From: Neobacillus cucumis
GTDB lineage: Bacteria > Bacillota > Bacilli > Bacillales > Cytobacillaceae
Length of the DNA: 64,000 nucleotides
NCBI RefSeq assembly: GCF_016908975.1
Contig: NZ_JAFBEX010000014.1
Coordinates: forward strand, 62,001-126,000
Reading direction: 5' to 3'
Shown here: positions 35,932-44,041 of the stretch, piece after piece
How positions within the stretch are numbered: position 1 is the stretch's first letter
Layout: each line of letters begins with the position of its first letter
Notes under the pieces: model-generated
The model's database searches: none
Told to the model about the DNA's origin: nothing
The model's input: only the letters and a program-made list of their open reading frames with translations
Made by a program: the position numbers and the translations under genes

Positions 35932-36591
35932 TTACAATTCACTTTTTAGCTTTTCAAGTTCCTTAGTCAGCTCTTCATCACTTACATAGCGATCATATGC
36001 AGTATCAATTTGTGCGAGCGGTGCTGCAAACTGATTGCCTGCCTGTACTTCTGCTTCCATTAATAGAATCTTTTCCTCCGCACGAGCGACGCCTCTCGCA
36101 ACATCATCGGTATTGAACGAAACAGTTATTTTCTGAATTTGCTTCATCGACTGGGCCACATTCGCCCGAGACGCTAACAAGATTTTCTTTTGCTGTAATT
36201 GATTATAGGTTTCCTTGAGCTGGTCTATTTTTTCAACGAGGATTTGCGTTTGCCCCTTAAGTGATTCTAGTTGATCCACATAAAGTTGTAACGTTTTTTC
36301 TTGGTTAAGCTTTTCTTGTACGGCTAGTTTAGCAATAGCCTCCTCACCTTGTTCAATCGCTAGTTTCGCTTGACGCGTACGCTTGTCCACCAACGCTTTG
36401 GTTTGCGAAATAAGCGCGGCTTGCTTTTTCTCGACAAAAATTTGTCTAGCTAGAGCTTGCTGACCTTTGGTAATTTCTTTTTCAAATTCCCGAGAATACT
36501 CATTTAACATCGCAATCGGATCTTCAAGTCCGTCTAGTAATCCGTTAATTTCCGCCATTGTAATTGTTTTTAATCGTTTAAAAATACCCAT
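35932..36591 (-). CDS. PspA/IM30-family protein, copy 1
   Basis: About 219 residues, nearly all coiled coil. MGIFKRLKTITMAEINGLLD is the amphipathic N-terminal helix of PspA/LiaH proteins, which bind stressed membrane and form large oligomers. A weak longer start exists (36633); GGAG is spaced 10 nt from ATG 36591. It overlaps the stop of the small membrane gene region and is followed by the interrupted M50B-like gene. A close paralogue is at 52657-53334. Confidence 0.9.
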   Translation of the reverse strand: MGIFKRLKTITMAEINGLLDGLEDPIAMLNEYSREFEKEITKGQQALARQIFVEKKQAALISQTKALVDKRTRQAKLAIEQGEEAIAKLAVQEKLNQEKTLQLYVDQLESLKGQTQILVEKIDQLKETYNQLQQKKILLASRANVAQSMKQIQKITVSFNTDDVARGVARAEEKILLMEAEVQAGNQFAAPLAQIDTAYDRYVSDEELTKELEKLKSEL

Positions 36592-36596
36592 TCTAT

Positions 36597-36893
36597 TCAT
36601 TCTCCTTTTTTGGTTAAAATATTTTTTTCCCATTGATCTAAGATGTTTGCATTTTGGTTTGATACTGGAATATGGGAACCTGCTAGTGAGGTGTCAATAA
36701 ACTGTTGCATCGAAGAAGCTTGTGATTTCTTTTTGTACCATCTAACTAGTATTACGAGAACAGCTAGTCCAATAATAAGTAAAACCCAAGGGAATCCTCC
36801 CTCATGGTAACCATGACCGCCATTCATCATCATATGGCGACCGCCTTCAAATCCGCCGCGGTGACCCATTCCACCAAAACCATGTCCATTCAT
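36597..36893 (-). CDS. Gly/His/Met-rich single-span membrane protein, copy 1
   Basis: A 98-residue protein. The N-terminal third is Gly, His and Met rich (GFGGMGHRGGFEGGRHMMM); one helix follows (FPWVLLIIGLAVLVILVRWY), then a basic, probably cytoplasmic tail ending DQWEKNILTKK. ATG 36893 follows GAGGAG; the frame extends further up without support. It is translationally coupled to the PspA gene, and a direct-repeat promoter site lies 50-70 bp upstream. It may anchor PspA as LiaI anchors LiaH; this is inference. Confidence 0.8.
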   Translation of the reverse strand: MNGHGFGGMGHRGGFEGGRHMMMNGGHGYHEGGFPWVLLIIGLAVLVILVRWYKKKSQASSMQQFIDTSLAGSHIPVSNQNANILDQWEKNILTKKGE

Positions 36894-36921
36894 TTTCTGA
36901 TCTCCTCTCGTTCTCTTATGT

Positions 36922-36961
36922 AATGAATAATAATAGAGTTTGGTGAAAACTTGGTGAAAAG
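36922..36961 (-). promoter_or_regulatory. Direct-repeat promoter site, PspA cassette 1
   Basis: On the plus strand TGGTGAAAACT TGGTGAAAAG, an 11-bp direct repeat, next to AATAATAATAG; on the coding strand this reads TTTTCACCA twice, then CTCTATTATTATTC. The same block lies before the other two genes of this family (48434, 53781). Confidence 0.65.
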
Positions 36962-36964
36962 AAA

Positions 36965-37019
36965 GAATCACGGGGACGGTTCTCCTGATTCGGAATCAGG
37001 AGAACCGTCCCCGTGATTC
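36965..37019. repeat. GGGGACGGTTCT inverted repeat, locus 5
   Basis: A perfect 55-bp inverted repeat: GAATCACGGGGACGGTTCTC and its complement meet at CTGATTCGGAATCAG. The best preserved full unit in the window. Confidence 0.93.
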
Positions 37020-37034
37020 CACTCTAAAAAAAAA

Positions 37035-37063
37035 CGGGCTGTTTTCTTTGCGAAAACAGCCCG
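37035..37063 (-). terminator. Terminator of the rpiB unit
   Basis: GGGCTGTTTTC / GAAAACAGCCC with a TTTGC loop and a nine-base U-tract on the minus strand. The same stem and loop recur at 47569. Confidence 0.9.
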
Positions 37064-37077
37064 ACTTATGCGAGAGA

Positions 37078-37524
37078 CTAAGAGTTTATTTCTTCATATT
37101 CTTTTATTTTATTGACACGGTTTGCGTGCCTGCCACCTTCAAAGGGGGTTGTTAACCATATTTCCGCGATATCGCGGGCTAGCCCTGGGCCGATGACACG
37201 CTCACCCATCGCTAAGATATTGGAATTATTGTGCTCTCTTGTTGCCTTTGCACTAAATGTATCGTGCACCAGTGCACAGCGTATTCCCTTTACTTTGTTT
37301 GCCGAAATACTCATACCAATCCCCGTGCCACAAACTAAGATACCTCGGTCTACTTCACCACTTGCTACCTTTTCCGCAACAGGAATCGCATAATCCGGAT
37401 AATCAACAGAGGTGTCACAATCACACCCTAAATCTACGTACTCTATTTTCATTTCTTCTAGCAATGAGATGATTTCATTACGAATATTTATACCACCATG
37501 ATCAGATGCAATCGCTACTTTCAT
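37078..37524 (-). CDS. rpiB: RpiB/LacAB-family sugar-phosphate isomerase
   Basis: A 148-residue isomerase. VAIASDHGG and ILVCGTGIGMSISANK (active Cys) are the RpiB signatures, with HDTFSAKATREHNNSN and GGRHANRV later. RpiB interconverts ribose 5-phosphate and ribulose 5-phosphate; relatives act on other aldose phosphates such as allose, galactose or sulfo-sugars. It ends an operon of MFS carrier, PFK-like kinase and SR1P-like peptide, and the nearby split transketolase suggests pentose-type chemistry. Confidence 0.92.
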   Translation of the reverse strand: MKVAIASDHGGINIRNEIISLLEEMKIEYVDLGCDCDTSVDYPDYAIPVAEKVASGEVDRGILVCGTGIGMSISANKVKGIRCALVHDTFSAKATREHNNSNILAMGERVIGPGLARDIAEIWLTTPFEGGRHANRVNKIKEYEEINS

Positions 37525-37540
37525 TTTATTTTACCTCCCA

Positions 37541-37684
37541 CTAGTCCTCTTTCTTGTCCTTGGAACAATTCTGACACACTCCATACCACGTTTTAACGCC
37601 TTCTGTACTTTCAACAGTGTCAATTACTTCTTCACACACCTGACAAATAATCGTGTCTTGTTTTTCAATTAGTTTCTGACCCAT
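37541..37684 (-). CDS. SR1P-like small zinc-ribbon peptide, 47 aa
   Basis: MGQKLIEKQD then TIICQVCEEVIDTVE and WYGVCQNC. This matches the pattern of SR1P (TIVCQ.C...I.....KV..LYG.C..C), a peptide that binds GapA in B. subtilis. Two CxxC pairs should bind zinc. GGGGGAAG precedes ATG. It lies between the PFK-like and RpiB genes, so a link to glycolysis control is plausible. Assignment rests on pattern only. Confidence 0.55.
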   Translation of the reverse strand: MGQKLIEKQDTIICQVCEEVIDTVESTEGVKTWYGVCQNCSKDKKED

Positions 37685-37753
37685 ATTCGCTTCCCCCTAA
37701 ATTTTTGGTAATAAAAACTTATTGATCAAAGCAACAATAAAGGGTATCCATTT

Positions 37754-38710
37754 CTAACTTAAAAGCTTTTCTAGTAATCTATATTTATCCTGCTTATCAG
37801 CTTTCTCCGAATTTACGCAGCCTAGTTCTTTATGAATCATTTTATTTTCCTTCATTCCAACAGCTAATCCCGAATGTCCATTCATCAGCAATTCGACTGC
37901 CTGAACGCCCATCCTGCTTGCTAATACCCGATCAAATGCGGATGCATTTCCCCCTCTTTGGATGAACCCTAATGAGGTGGTTCTTACACTAATGTTTAAT
38001 TTCTTTTCAATGTATTCCTGCATGTCCTGCAAATCATACATTCTTTCGGTAACGATGACGAGGTTATCATTTTTTCCACTACTTATTCTTTGATGTAATT
38101 TTGAACAGATAGCATATAAATCTAACGGTTTTTCTGGAGTAGATACGATTTCCCCTCCGCCTGCTAAAGCAGAATATAAAGCTACATCACCGCAATATCT
38201 TCCCATCACTTCGACAATCGTTGTTTTATCATGCGAATAATCAGTATCTTTAATTTTACCGATACACTCCAATACCGTATTTAAAGTGGTATCAAATCCA
38301 ATTGAATAATCTGTATAAGCTAAATCATTATCAATGGTTCCAGGTATTCCGACTACTTTCATCCCTAGATCATGTAATTTTTCGGCCCCTTTTAAAGATC
38401 CTTCCCCACCAATGACAATCAAGGAATCTATATCCAAATTTTTCAATATATTAATAGCTTTTTCCCGTCCTGCTTCCTCCATGAATTCTAAGGACCTTGA
38501 GGTTTTTAAAATCGTTCCGCCTCGATCCGCAATATCTTCTATCTCTTGGGAAGTTAGTTCATGCACTTTACCATCAATTAAACCTTGGAATCCACACTGT
38601 ATCCCCATTACTTCCACATCATAATGGCTTGCTGCTTTTACTACTGCCCTTATAGCCGCATTCATTCCAGGCGCATCGCCACCACTTGTTAGGACCCCTA
38701 GTTTTTTCAT
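37754..38710 (-). CDS. PfkA-family phosphofructokinase, divergent
   Basis: A 318-residue ATP-PFK homologue. SGGDAPGMNAAIRAVV, GTIDND (T125, D127, D129), MGRYCGD and the C-terminal FIQRGGNASAFDR are intact. The GGDGS motif reads GGEGS, so Asp103, a Mg-ATP ligand, is Glu; the following Gly favours ATP over PPi. Usual allosteric residues are partly altered. It lies outside the standard pfkA-pyk context, in an operon with an MFS carrier and RpiB, so it probably phosphorylates a different ketose phosphate or free ketose. Substrate is inference. Confidence 0.88.
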   Translation of the reverse strand: MKKLGVLTSGGDAPGMNAAIRAVVKAASHYDVEVMGIQCGFQGLIDGKVHELTSQEIEDIADRGGTILKTSRSLEFMEEAGREKAINILKNLDIDSLIVIGGEGSLKGAEKLHDLGMKVVGIPGTIDNDLAYTDYSIGFDTTLNTVLECIGKIKDTDYSHDKTTIVEVMGRYCGDVALYSALAGGGEIVSTPEKPLDLYAICSKLHQRISSGKNDNLVIVTERMYDLQDMQEYIEKKLNISVRTTSLGFIQRGGNASAFDRVLASRMGVQAVELLMNGHSGLAVGMKENKMIHKELGCVNSEKADKQDKYRLLEKLLS

Positions 38711-38752
38711 GACCTCTACACCCTCTTACACGATTTATCCATATAGTTTTTC

Positions 38753-40084
38753 TTAACTCGTTTTTTTCAGTTCTATTTCCATTTTCCTACTCTGGACCTT
38801 TCCTGACTGTTTAACCAAGAAAACAATAATACAAGAACTTAAAATCATACTCACACCTAAGAAAATCATACTAATATTAAAGGAACCAGTTGTATCTTTA
38901 ATATAGCCCACAATGTAAGGTCCAAAAAATCCACCAAGATTTCCTATGCTATTGATAAGGGCAATGGCGCCTCCAGCTGCAGCTCCAGTTAAGAAAGAAG
39001 GTGGAATGGCCCAAAATGGAGCGTATGCCCCAAATGCACCACATAGAGCAATGGTTAGAAATACAAATGATAAGATAATACTTACATTGGCAATATAGCT
39101 GCTTACAATCATCGCAATCGCACTTATGGTTAAACATACCGCAGCATGCCAGCGTCTCTCGTTCTTTTTATCTGAATGGTTGCCAACTAGAATCATGGTC
39201 ACCATGGCTATAATATACATAGGAAATAAAATCAAACCCATACTTTGAGTGCTAAGATGCATTTTTCCAGCTAAACCTTTTGAAATGGTTGGTAAAAACA
39301 TGTTAATCCCGTAATAGCCAACCATCCAGCAAAAGTATCCAGCTGCTAAAATGAGAACATCACGATCTTTCAAAGCCTGCAGGAAAGTGTAGTGTTTCAC
39401 TTCCTGCTTTTCAAGTTTCTCTTTGGTTGTCACGTCGATTAACCATTTTTTCTCTTTTTTGTTCAACCAATTTACTTTTTCAATTTGATCGTCAAGATAG
39501 AAATAACAGATAATACCAAAGATGACAGATGGAATGGCTTCAGAAATAAACAACCATTGCCATCCTTCCATACCAAACCAGTTAACGTTTAGCAAGAAAG
39601 TACATAATAGAGAACCGATTGCATTTGTACTTGGTATGGCCACCATAAATCCAGCAATCGCCTTTGCATGGTGTTTCGTTTGATAGAAACCGCTTAAATA
39701 AGAGACCATACATGGATAAAAACTTGCCTCAGCAACACCTAAAAGAAATCGTACGGTATAAAATTGTATGGGGGTATGGACGAAAGTTTCTAAAAAGGCC
39801 AGGATGCCCCATGTCACCATGATTCTACTAATCCATTTTCGCGGACCAATTTTTGCCATCATCGCGCTGCCTGGTACCTCCAAAAGGAAATATCCTAGGA
39901 AAAAAATTCCCGCTCCAAATCCAAAAATAGCATTCGAAAAACCTAAATCTTTGTTTAATTGCAGGGCAGCATACCCAATATTCACTCGATCAAGTACGGA
40001 TATTGAAAAACATAAAAATAGAAATGGAATTAATCTTAACGTCACTTTCTTGGTAGTGGAACGCTCAATTGCAAGTTGATCCAT
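38753..40084 (-). CDS. MFS transporter, anion:cation symporter (ACS) family, copy 1
   Basis: A 443-residue carrier with twelve helices. LDRVNIGYAALQLNKDLGFS and GFGAGIFFLGYFLLEVPGSA are the ACS-family first and second helices; such carriers import sugar acids, tartrate, phthalate or similar anions with protons. It begins with ATG after AGGAGG. It is about 80 percent alike to the carrier at 44042-45373 by eye. First gene of the unit with PFK, SR1P-like and RpiB. Confidence 0.9.
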   Translation of the reverse strand: MDQLAIERSTTKKVTLRLIPFLFLCFSISVLDRVNIGYAALQLNKDLGFSNAIFGFGAGIFFLGYFLLEVPGSAMMAKIGPRKWISRIMVTWGILAFLETFVHTPIQFYTVRFLLGVAEASFYPCMVSYLSGFYQTKHHAKAIAGFMVAIPSTNAIGSLLCTFLLNVNWFGMEGWQWLFISEAIPSVIFGIICYFYLDDQIEKVNWLNKKEKKWLIDVTTKEKLEKQEVKHYTFLQALKDRDVLILAAGYFCWMVGYYGINMFLPTISKGLAGKMHLSTQSMGLILFPMYIIAMVTMILVGNHSDKKNERRWHAAVCLTISAIAMIVSSYIANVSIILSFVFLTIALCGAFGAYAPFWAIPPSFLTGAAAGGAIALINSIGNLGGFFGPYIVGYIKDTTGSFNISMIFLGVSMILSSCIIVFLVKQSGKVQSRKMEIELKKTS

Positions 40085-40346
40085 AATAATTCCTCCTAAG
40101 GTTGTTGCTTTTTCTTTATCTAGCTAGCTTTCATAAAGATTTATAGTTTATATGTTTTAAAAAAAAGATATCTTAAGAAGATTCAAGATTAATAATAGTA
40201 AGAATACAGCAACCCCTTACATCAAACGCTTTCATAAAATACCTTATTTATACTTGAATCAACGAAAAAGATATAAGCTGGTACTCTGTATCTTTTTTTA
40301 AAAATTACTATATAATCCTCATTACTAACTATTCGGAACATTTGTC

Positions 40347-40366
40347 CACTTGTATGCTAAGATAAC
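40347..40366 (-). promoter_or_regulatory. Shared catabolic operator, site 1
   Basis: CACTTGTATGCTAAGATAAC upstream of the MFS-PFK-RpiB unit. Similar boxes CACTTGTCTACTAAG occur at 43841 and 46545, before the other two units of the island. Likely bound by one or both GntR regulators. Confidence 0.55.
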
Positions 40367-40427
40367 TTTTGTTTTAAGCATATCTTTGACAGTCCTGGTT
40401 GTCAAGACGATATAGGGTATTTTTACT

Positions 40428-41141
40428 TCATTCCTTCCAATACCGATCATATAAGTTGTTCATATGATTAGTCATTAAATCAACTGCTTCCTTTTCATTG
40501 TGATTCTCAATTGCGTTAATAAGAAGTTGATGTTCTTTAAAATTAATATCTCGATAATCGGGTCGAGTTACCGTTCGATCTCGAAGAAATTCCCACATTT
40601 CTTGTTGCTTCATGGCATGACTAATAGCCGCCATAATGTTAATAAACAAGTCATTATGGGAAGCCTTTGCAATGCCAAAATGCAATTTGTGATCTGTTTC
40701 GGGTACATACACGCCATCCATGGTTTCTTGCTCCATCTCTTGGATGGTCGAACGAAGTTCCTCTATGTCTTCATCCGTTGCTCTTTGAGCTGCAAATTTG
40801 ATAATGAGAGGCTCAATAGTCATTCTTGCTTCCACAATATCTTCTGGGGAAATCGATTTAAAGAAAATAGCTGATTCAGAATGATTATTTTTAAGCTGGT
40901 TCCGTTTCACAAAAATGCCTTCGCCCTGACGAGAATAGATGATACCGTTCAATTCTAATGCACTAAGGGCCTGTCGAATGGGAACACGGCTTACACCAAA
41001 TTGTTCGCACAACTCTCTTTCAGCAGGCAATTTATCACCTATTTTAAATGAACCCGATTGGATTTCAGAAAGGATTTGATAATAAATTTGCATGTACAAT
41101 TTCTTACTAGCTACTGGATTAAATAATTTAATAACAACCAC
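40428..41141 (-). CDS. GntR/FadR-family regulator, copy 1
   Basis: About 237 residues. Residues about 15-80 form the GntR winged helix (ELCEQFGVSRVPIRQALSAL), and the rest the FCD all-helical effector domain with the metal-binding His residues (DHKLHFGIAKASHNDLF, MTNHMNNLY). The start is unusual: the GTG at 41141 sits only one nt after GGAGAGGA, and no ATG, GTG or TTG follows for 13 codons. It is the last gene of the transketolase unit and paralogous to the regulator at 46713. Confidence 0.87.
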   Translation of the reverse strand: MVVIKLFNPVASKKLYMQIYYQILSEIQSGSFKIGDKLPAERELCEQFGVSRVPIRQALSALELNGIIYSRQGEGIFVKRNQLKNNHSESAIFFKSISPEDIVEARMTIEPLIIKFAAQRATDEDIEELRSTIQEMEQETMDGVYVPETDHKLHFGIAKASHNDLFINIMAAISHAMKQQEMWEFLRDRTVTRPDYRDINFKEHQLLINAIENHNEKEAVDLMTNHMNNLYDRYWKE

Positions 41142-41188
41142 TCCTCTCCAACTTTGTGTTCATCATCATATGTAAGTGATAATGAGAC

Positions 41189-41212
41189 AGGCATTCCTGA
41201 CTGGAATGCCTG
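41189..41212. other. Intercistronic hairpin between SDR and GntR genes
   Basis: CAGGCATTCC / GGAATGCCTG with a TGACT loop, between genes of one strand. Possibly a partial terminator or mRNA stabiliser. Confidence 0.5.
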
Positions 41213-41228
41213 TACAGTAAGGATTGGA

Positions 41229-41987
41229 TTAATCCATGTGTGAACCACCATTAATATCAATTTCTTCCCCTGTAATGTAGGAAGCTTCTTGTGAAACTAA
41301 GAAAGCAATCGTCGCCGCAATTTCTTCCGTCTCACCTGGTCTTCCCATTGGAATTCCGTCGATTACCTTCTTAGCTTGATCTTCAGGAAGGGACTTCCAA
41401 ATATCCGTATTCACAAGACCTGGTGCCACACAGTTCACAGTGATTCCATCAAGGGCAACTTCACGAGCAAGATTCTTAGAGAATCCTAATACGGCTGCCT
41501 TTGAAGCGGAATAATGCGGTCCACCAAATACACCGCCGCCTCGTTTCGCGGATACGGAGGAAAGACTAACGATTCGACCATACTTTTGCTCTTTCATCGT
41601 TTTTAGTACGGCTTGGGTGCATAGGAATAGTCCAAACATGTTTACATTAAATACTCTATTGATGTCCTCATATGTCATATCCTCAACGGTTACTTTTTGT
41701 GAAATTCCAGCATTATTCACAAGGATATCAATTTGGCCAAAGGCTTCGAGAACCTTTTCTACCATCGCCTCATTCGATTCTTTACTGGTGACATTTAGTT
41801 CGACTCCTAAAGCTTTTCCGCCAGCTTCCTCAATCGCATTAACGGTATCATGAATTCCTTCCATATTAAGGTCAGCCACAACTACTGCTGCTCCTTGTTT
41901 TGCAAGGGTTAACGCAATGGTGCGTCCAATCCCTTTTTTAGAACCACTGCCTGTAACGATCGCTACTCTATTGTTTAATTCAAACAT
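41229..41987 (-). CDS. Short-chain dehydrogenase/reductase
   Basis: A 252-residue classical SDR. The cofactor motif VTGSGSKKGIGRT, NNAG, catalytic Ser in SLSSVSA and YSASK are all present, and Asp after the second strand (VVVADLN) suggests NAD. The C-terminal ITGEEIDINGGSHMD is like sugar or polyol dehydrogenases such as gluconate 5-dehydrogenase. It follows the transketolase pair by 24 bp, so it likely acts on a polyol, keto-acid or keto-sugar in this pathway. Confidence 0.9.
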   Translation of the reverse strand: MFELNNRVAIVTGSGSKKGIGRTIALTLAKQGAAVVVADLNMEGIHDTVNAIEEAGGKALGVELNVTSKESNEAMVEKVLEAFGQIDILVNNAGISQKVTVEDMTYEDINRVFNVNMFGLFLCTQAVLKTMKEQKYGRIVSLSSVSAKRGGGVFGGPHYSASKAAVLGFSKNLAREVALDGITVNCVAPGLVNTDIWKSLPEDQAKKVIDGIPMGRPGETEEIAATIAFLVSQEASYITGEEIDINGGSHMD

Positions 41988-42011
41988 GTTTCTTCTCTCC
42001 TCGATGATTTA

Positions 42012-42965
42012 TTAGTTTTGGACTAAATTTTTTGCTGTAGTGACAATATTTTCAATGGTAATTCCATTAAGCTCTAACAATTTTTCATATGGAGCAGACT
42101 GACCGAATTGATCTTGAACTCCAATTCTTCTGACAATCCCCTTACCTTCTTCTGCCACTACTTCACATACTGCACTTCCGAGACCATTTAAAATATTGTG
42201 GTCTTCAACTGTAATAATTTTGCCAACATTTAGACAGTCAACGACAGCTTCCCGATCGAGCGGCTTTATCGTATGCATGTCTAATAGTTTGACAGATATT
42301 CCTTCTCCTTCTAATCGCTTTGCCGCTTCTAAAGCGAGATAGACGGTGTCACCGTTTGCAATAACCGCGATATCTTTCCCGTCCTTAATCTGTTTAGCTT
42401 TCCCAATCGTAAATTCTTCATTTTCATCATATAGAACCGGCACTGTATCTCTTGTAAAACGAAGGTATACAGGACCATACATTTCAGCCGCTTGTTCGAC
42501 TAATTTTCTAGTAGAATGATAGTCAGCACCCATAATAACCGTCATATTTGGAATCGTTCTTAGTACGCCCATATCTTCAATAGCTTGATGACTTGCCCCA
42601 TCACTCGCTGGAGTAAGTCCGCCATGAGAACAAGCAATTTTTACATTTAGGTTCGGATAACAAATTTCTTGTCTGATCTGCTCCGCCATTCTTAAAGAAC
42701 CAAATACTGCGTAAGTGCTTACAAACGGGATCTTACCAGTTGTCGCAAGTCCTGCCGCTAATCCAGCACCATTTTGTTCTGCAATACCAACATTGACATG
42801 CTGATTTGGAAATTTATTTGCAAATGCTGTAGTCTTACATGATTTACCGATATCAATATCCACCACATAAATATTTTTATTTTTTTCCCCTAAACGGACA
42901 ATTTCATCACCGAATGCATCTCTGGTCGCTTTTTTGACTAAAATATCTTTTTCCATTAAGCTCAT
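42012..42965 (-). CDS. Transketolase, C-terminal subunit (Pyr and C domains)
   Basis: A 317-residue protein equal to the second half of transketolase: the pyrimidine-binding domain with GIAEQNGAGLAAGLA (the Glu that activates the thiamine) and a C-terminal domain with TVEDHNILNGLGSAV. It must work with the N-terminal subunit encoded directly upstream; the two frames overlap by one base (TAATG). Split transketolases are common in specialised pathways, for example for apulose phosphate or sulfo-sugars. Confidence 0.92.
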   Translation of the reverse strand: MSLMEKDILVKKATRDAFGDEIVRLGEKNKNIYVVDIDIGKSCKTTAFANKFPNQHVNVGIAEQNGAGLAAGLATTGKIPFVSTYAVFGSLRMAEQIRQEICYPNLNVKIACSHGGLTPASDGASHQAIEDMGVLRTIPNMTVIMGADYHSTRKLVEQAAEMYGPVYLRFTRDTVPVLYDENEEFTIGKAKQIKDGKDIAVIANGDTVYLALEAAKRLEGEGISVKLLDMHTIKPLDREAVVDCLNVGKIITVEDHNILNGLGSAVCEVVAEEGKGIVRRIGVQDQFGQSAPYEKLLELNGITIENIVTTAKNLVQN

Positions 42966-43798
42966 TATTTTAACCCCCCTACTACTTCTTCTACAGCTTT
43001 AAGAAATTCGCCATCGTTTGGAGCAACCCCATGCCATGTAACCGAATGTTCCATAAAAGATACTCCCTTACCTTTTACCGTGTTAAGGACGATACATTTG
43101 GGCTTTCCATTTTTAGCTTCGCGAATCCCATCTAGTGTTTCAACAATCTCTTCCATCGAATGTCCATTGATTCTTTTCGTTTCAAAGCCAAAAGCCGCAA
43201 ATTTCTTTTCTAAATCTTGGTTTGGCATAATTTCTTCGGTTGTACCATCAATTTGCAATCCATTATCATCAACGAATACTACTAAATTATCTAACTGATA
43301 TTTAACAGCGCTTTGTGCTGCTTCCCATATTTGACCTTCTTGACACTCACCGTCACCTAACATGGCGAAAACTCGGTAAGTCTTTGAATCTCGTTTGCCT
43401 CCTAGTGCCATACCTACTGTACAAGAAAGTCCCTGTCCTAACGAGCCTGTCGAAATATCAATACCTGGGCACTTTTTCATATCTGGATGTCCTTGGAACG
43501 GTGAACCAAATTCTCTTAGAGTGTAAATGGTGTCATATGGTACATATCCCCGTAATGCTAATGCTGAATATTGGATTGGACAAACATGCCCTTTTGATAA
43601 AACAAACCGATCACGATCTTCCCACTGGGGATTATTTGGATCTATATTCATTTCTTTAAAATAAAGTGCCGTTACCACATCAGCTGCAGATAAGGAACCA
43701 CCAGGATGCCCGGCTTGCGCTTTGTGTATCATCGTGAGAGCTGTTTTCCTCATCTCAATTGCTTTTTGCTTTAATTCTTCAATACCAACATCTTTCAT
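42965..43798 (-). CDS. Transketolase, N-terminal subunit (ThDP domain)
   Basis: About 277 residues forming the thiamine-diphosphate domain: GHPGGSLSAADVVTALYF, the ThDP/Mg motif GDGECQEGQIWEAAQ, and FVDDNGLQ. ATG 43798 follows GAGGTG at a fair distance; a GTG three codons earlier is also open. It is the first gene of the unit tktN-tktC-SDR-GntR, with an operator box 43 bp upstream. Confidence 0.92.
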   Translation of the reverse strand: MKDVGIEELKQKAIEMRKTALTMIHKAQAGHPGGSLSAADVVTALYFKEMNIDPNNPQWEDRDRFVLSKGHVCPIQYSALALRGYVPYDTIYTLREFGSPFQGHPDMKKCPGIDISTGSLGQGLSCTVGMALGGKRDSKTYRVFAMLGDGECQEGQIWEAAQSAVKYQLDNLVVFVDDNGLQIDGTTEEIMPNQDLEKKFAAFGFETKRINGHSMEEIVETLDGIREAKNGKPKCIVLNTVKGKGVSFMEHSVTWHGVAPNDGEFLKAVEEVVGGLK

Positions 43799-43834
43799 AC
43801 CATTCACCTCATTTAATTTTTATCAACTTAACTT

Positions 43835-43860
43835 GTTGTCTACTTGTCTACTAAGTTAAC
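43835..43860 (-). promoter_or_regulatory. Shared catabolic operator, site 2
   Basis: TTGTCTAC occurs twice in a row, followed by TAAGTTAAC, giving TACTTGTCTACTAAG. It is just upstream of the transketolase unit and resembles sites 1 and 3. Confidence 0.6.
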
Positions 43861-43966
43861 TTATGAACTCAGTATATCACCGTTTTCATATTTGTCAATG
43901 CAGATTTTATAAAAAATTAACCATTTGTAAAATCTATAAAAAACTCACTTTGCCTTTAAAGACAAA

Positions 43967-44005
43967 AAAACCTTCGGTCAACAAAAATTGTGCTCCGAAG
44001 GTTTT
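43967..44005 (-). terminator. Terminator of the dehydrogenase-MFS unit
   Basis: AAAACCTTCGG / CCGAAGGTTTT with a U-run on the minus strand, past the stop of the second MFS gene. Confidence 0.85.
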
Positions 44006-44041
44006 AGCTGGCTAGATGATATTATTTAATTAATTATTTTT

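Noticed and set aside
37078-43798. Sulfo-transketolase pathway for sulfoquinovose
   Set aside because: Split transketolase and an RpiB-like isomerase fit, but no sulfoquinovosidase, sulfoquinovose isomerase or sulfoacetaldehyde-processing gene is present. The TSUP gene at 53970 is too far away to count.
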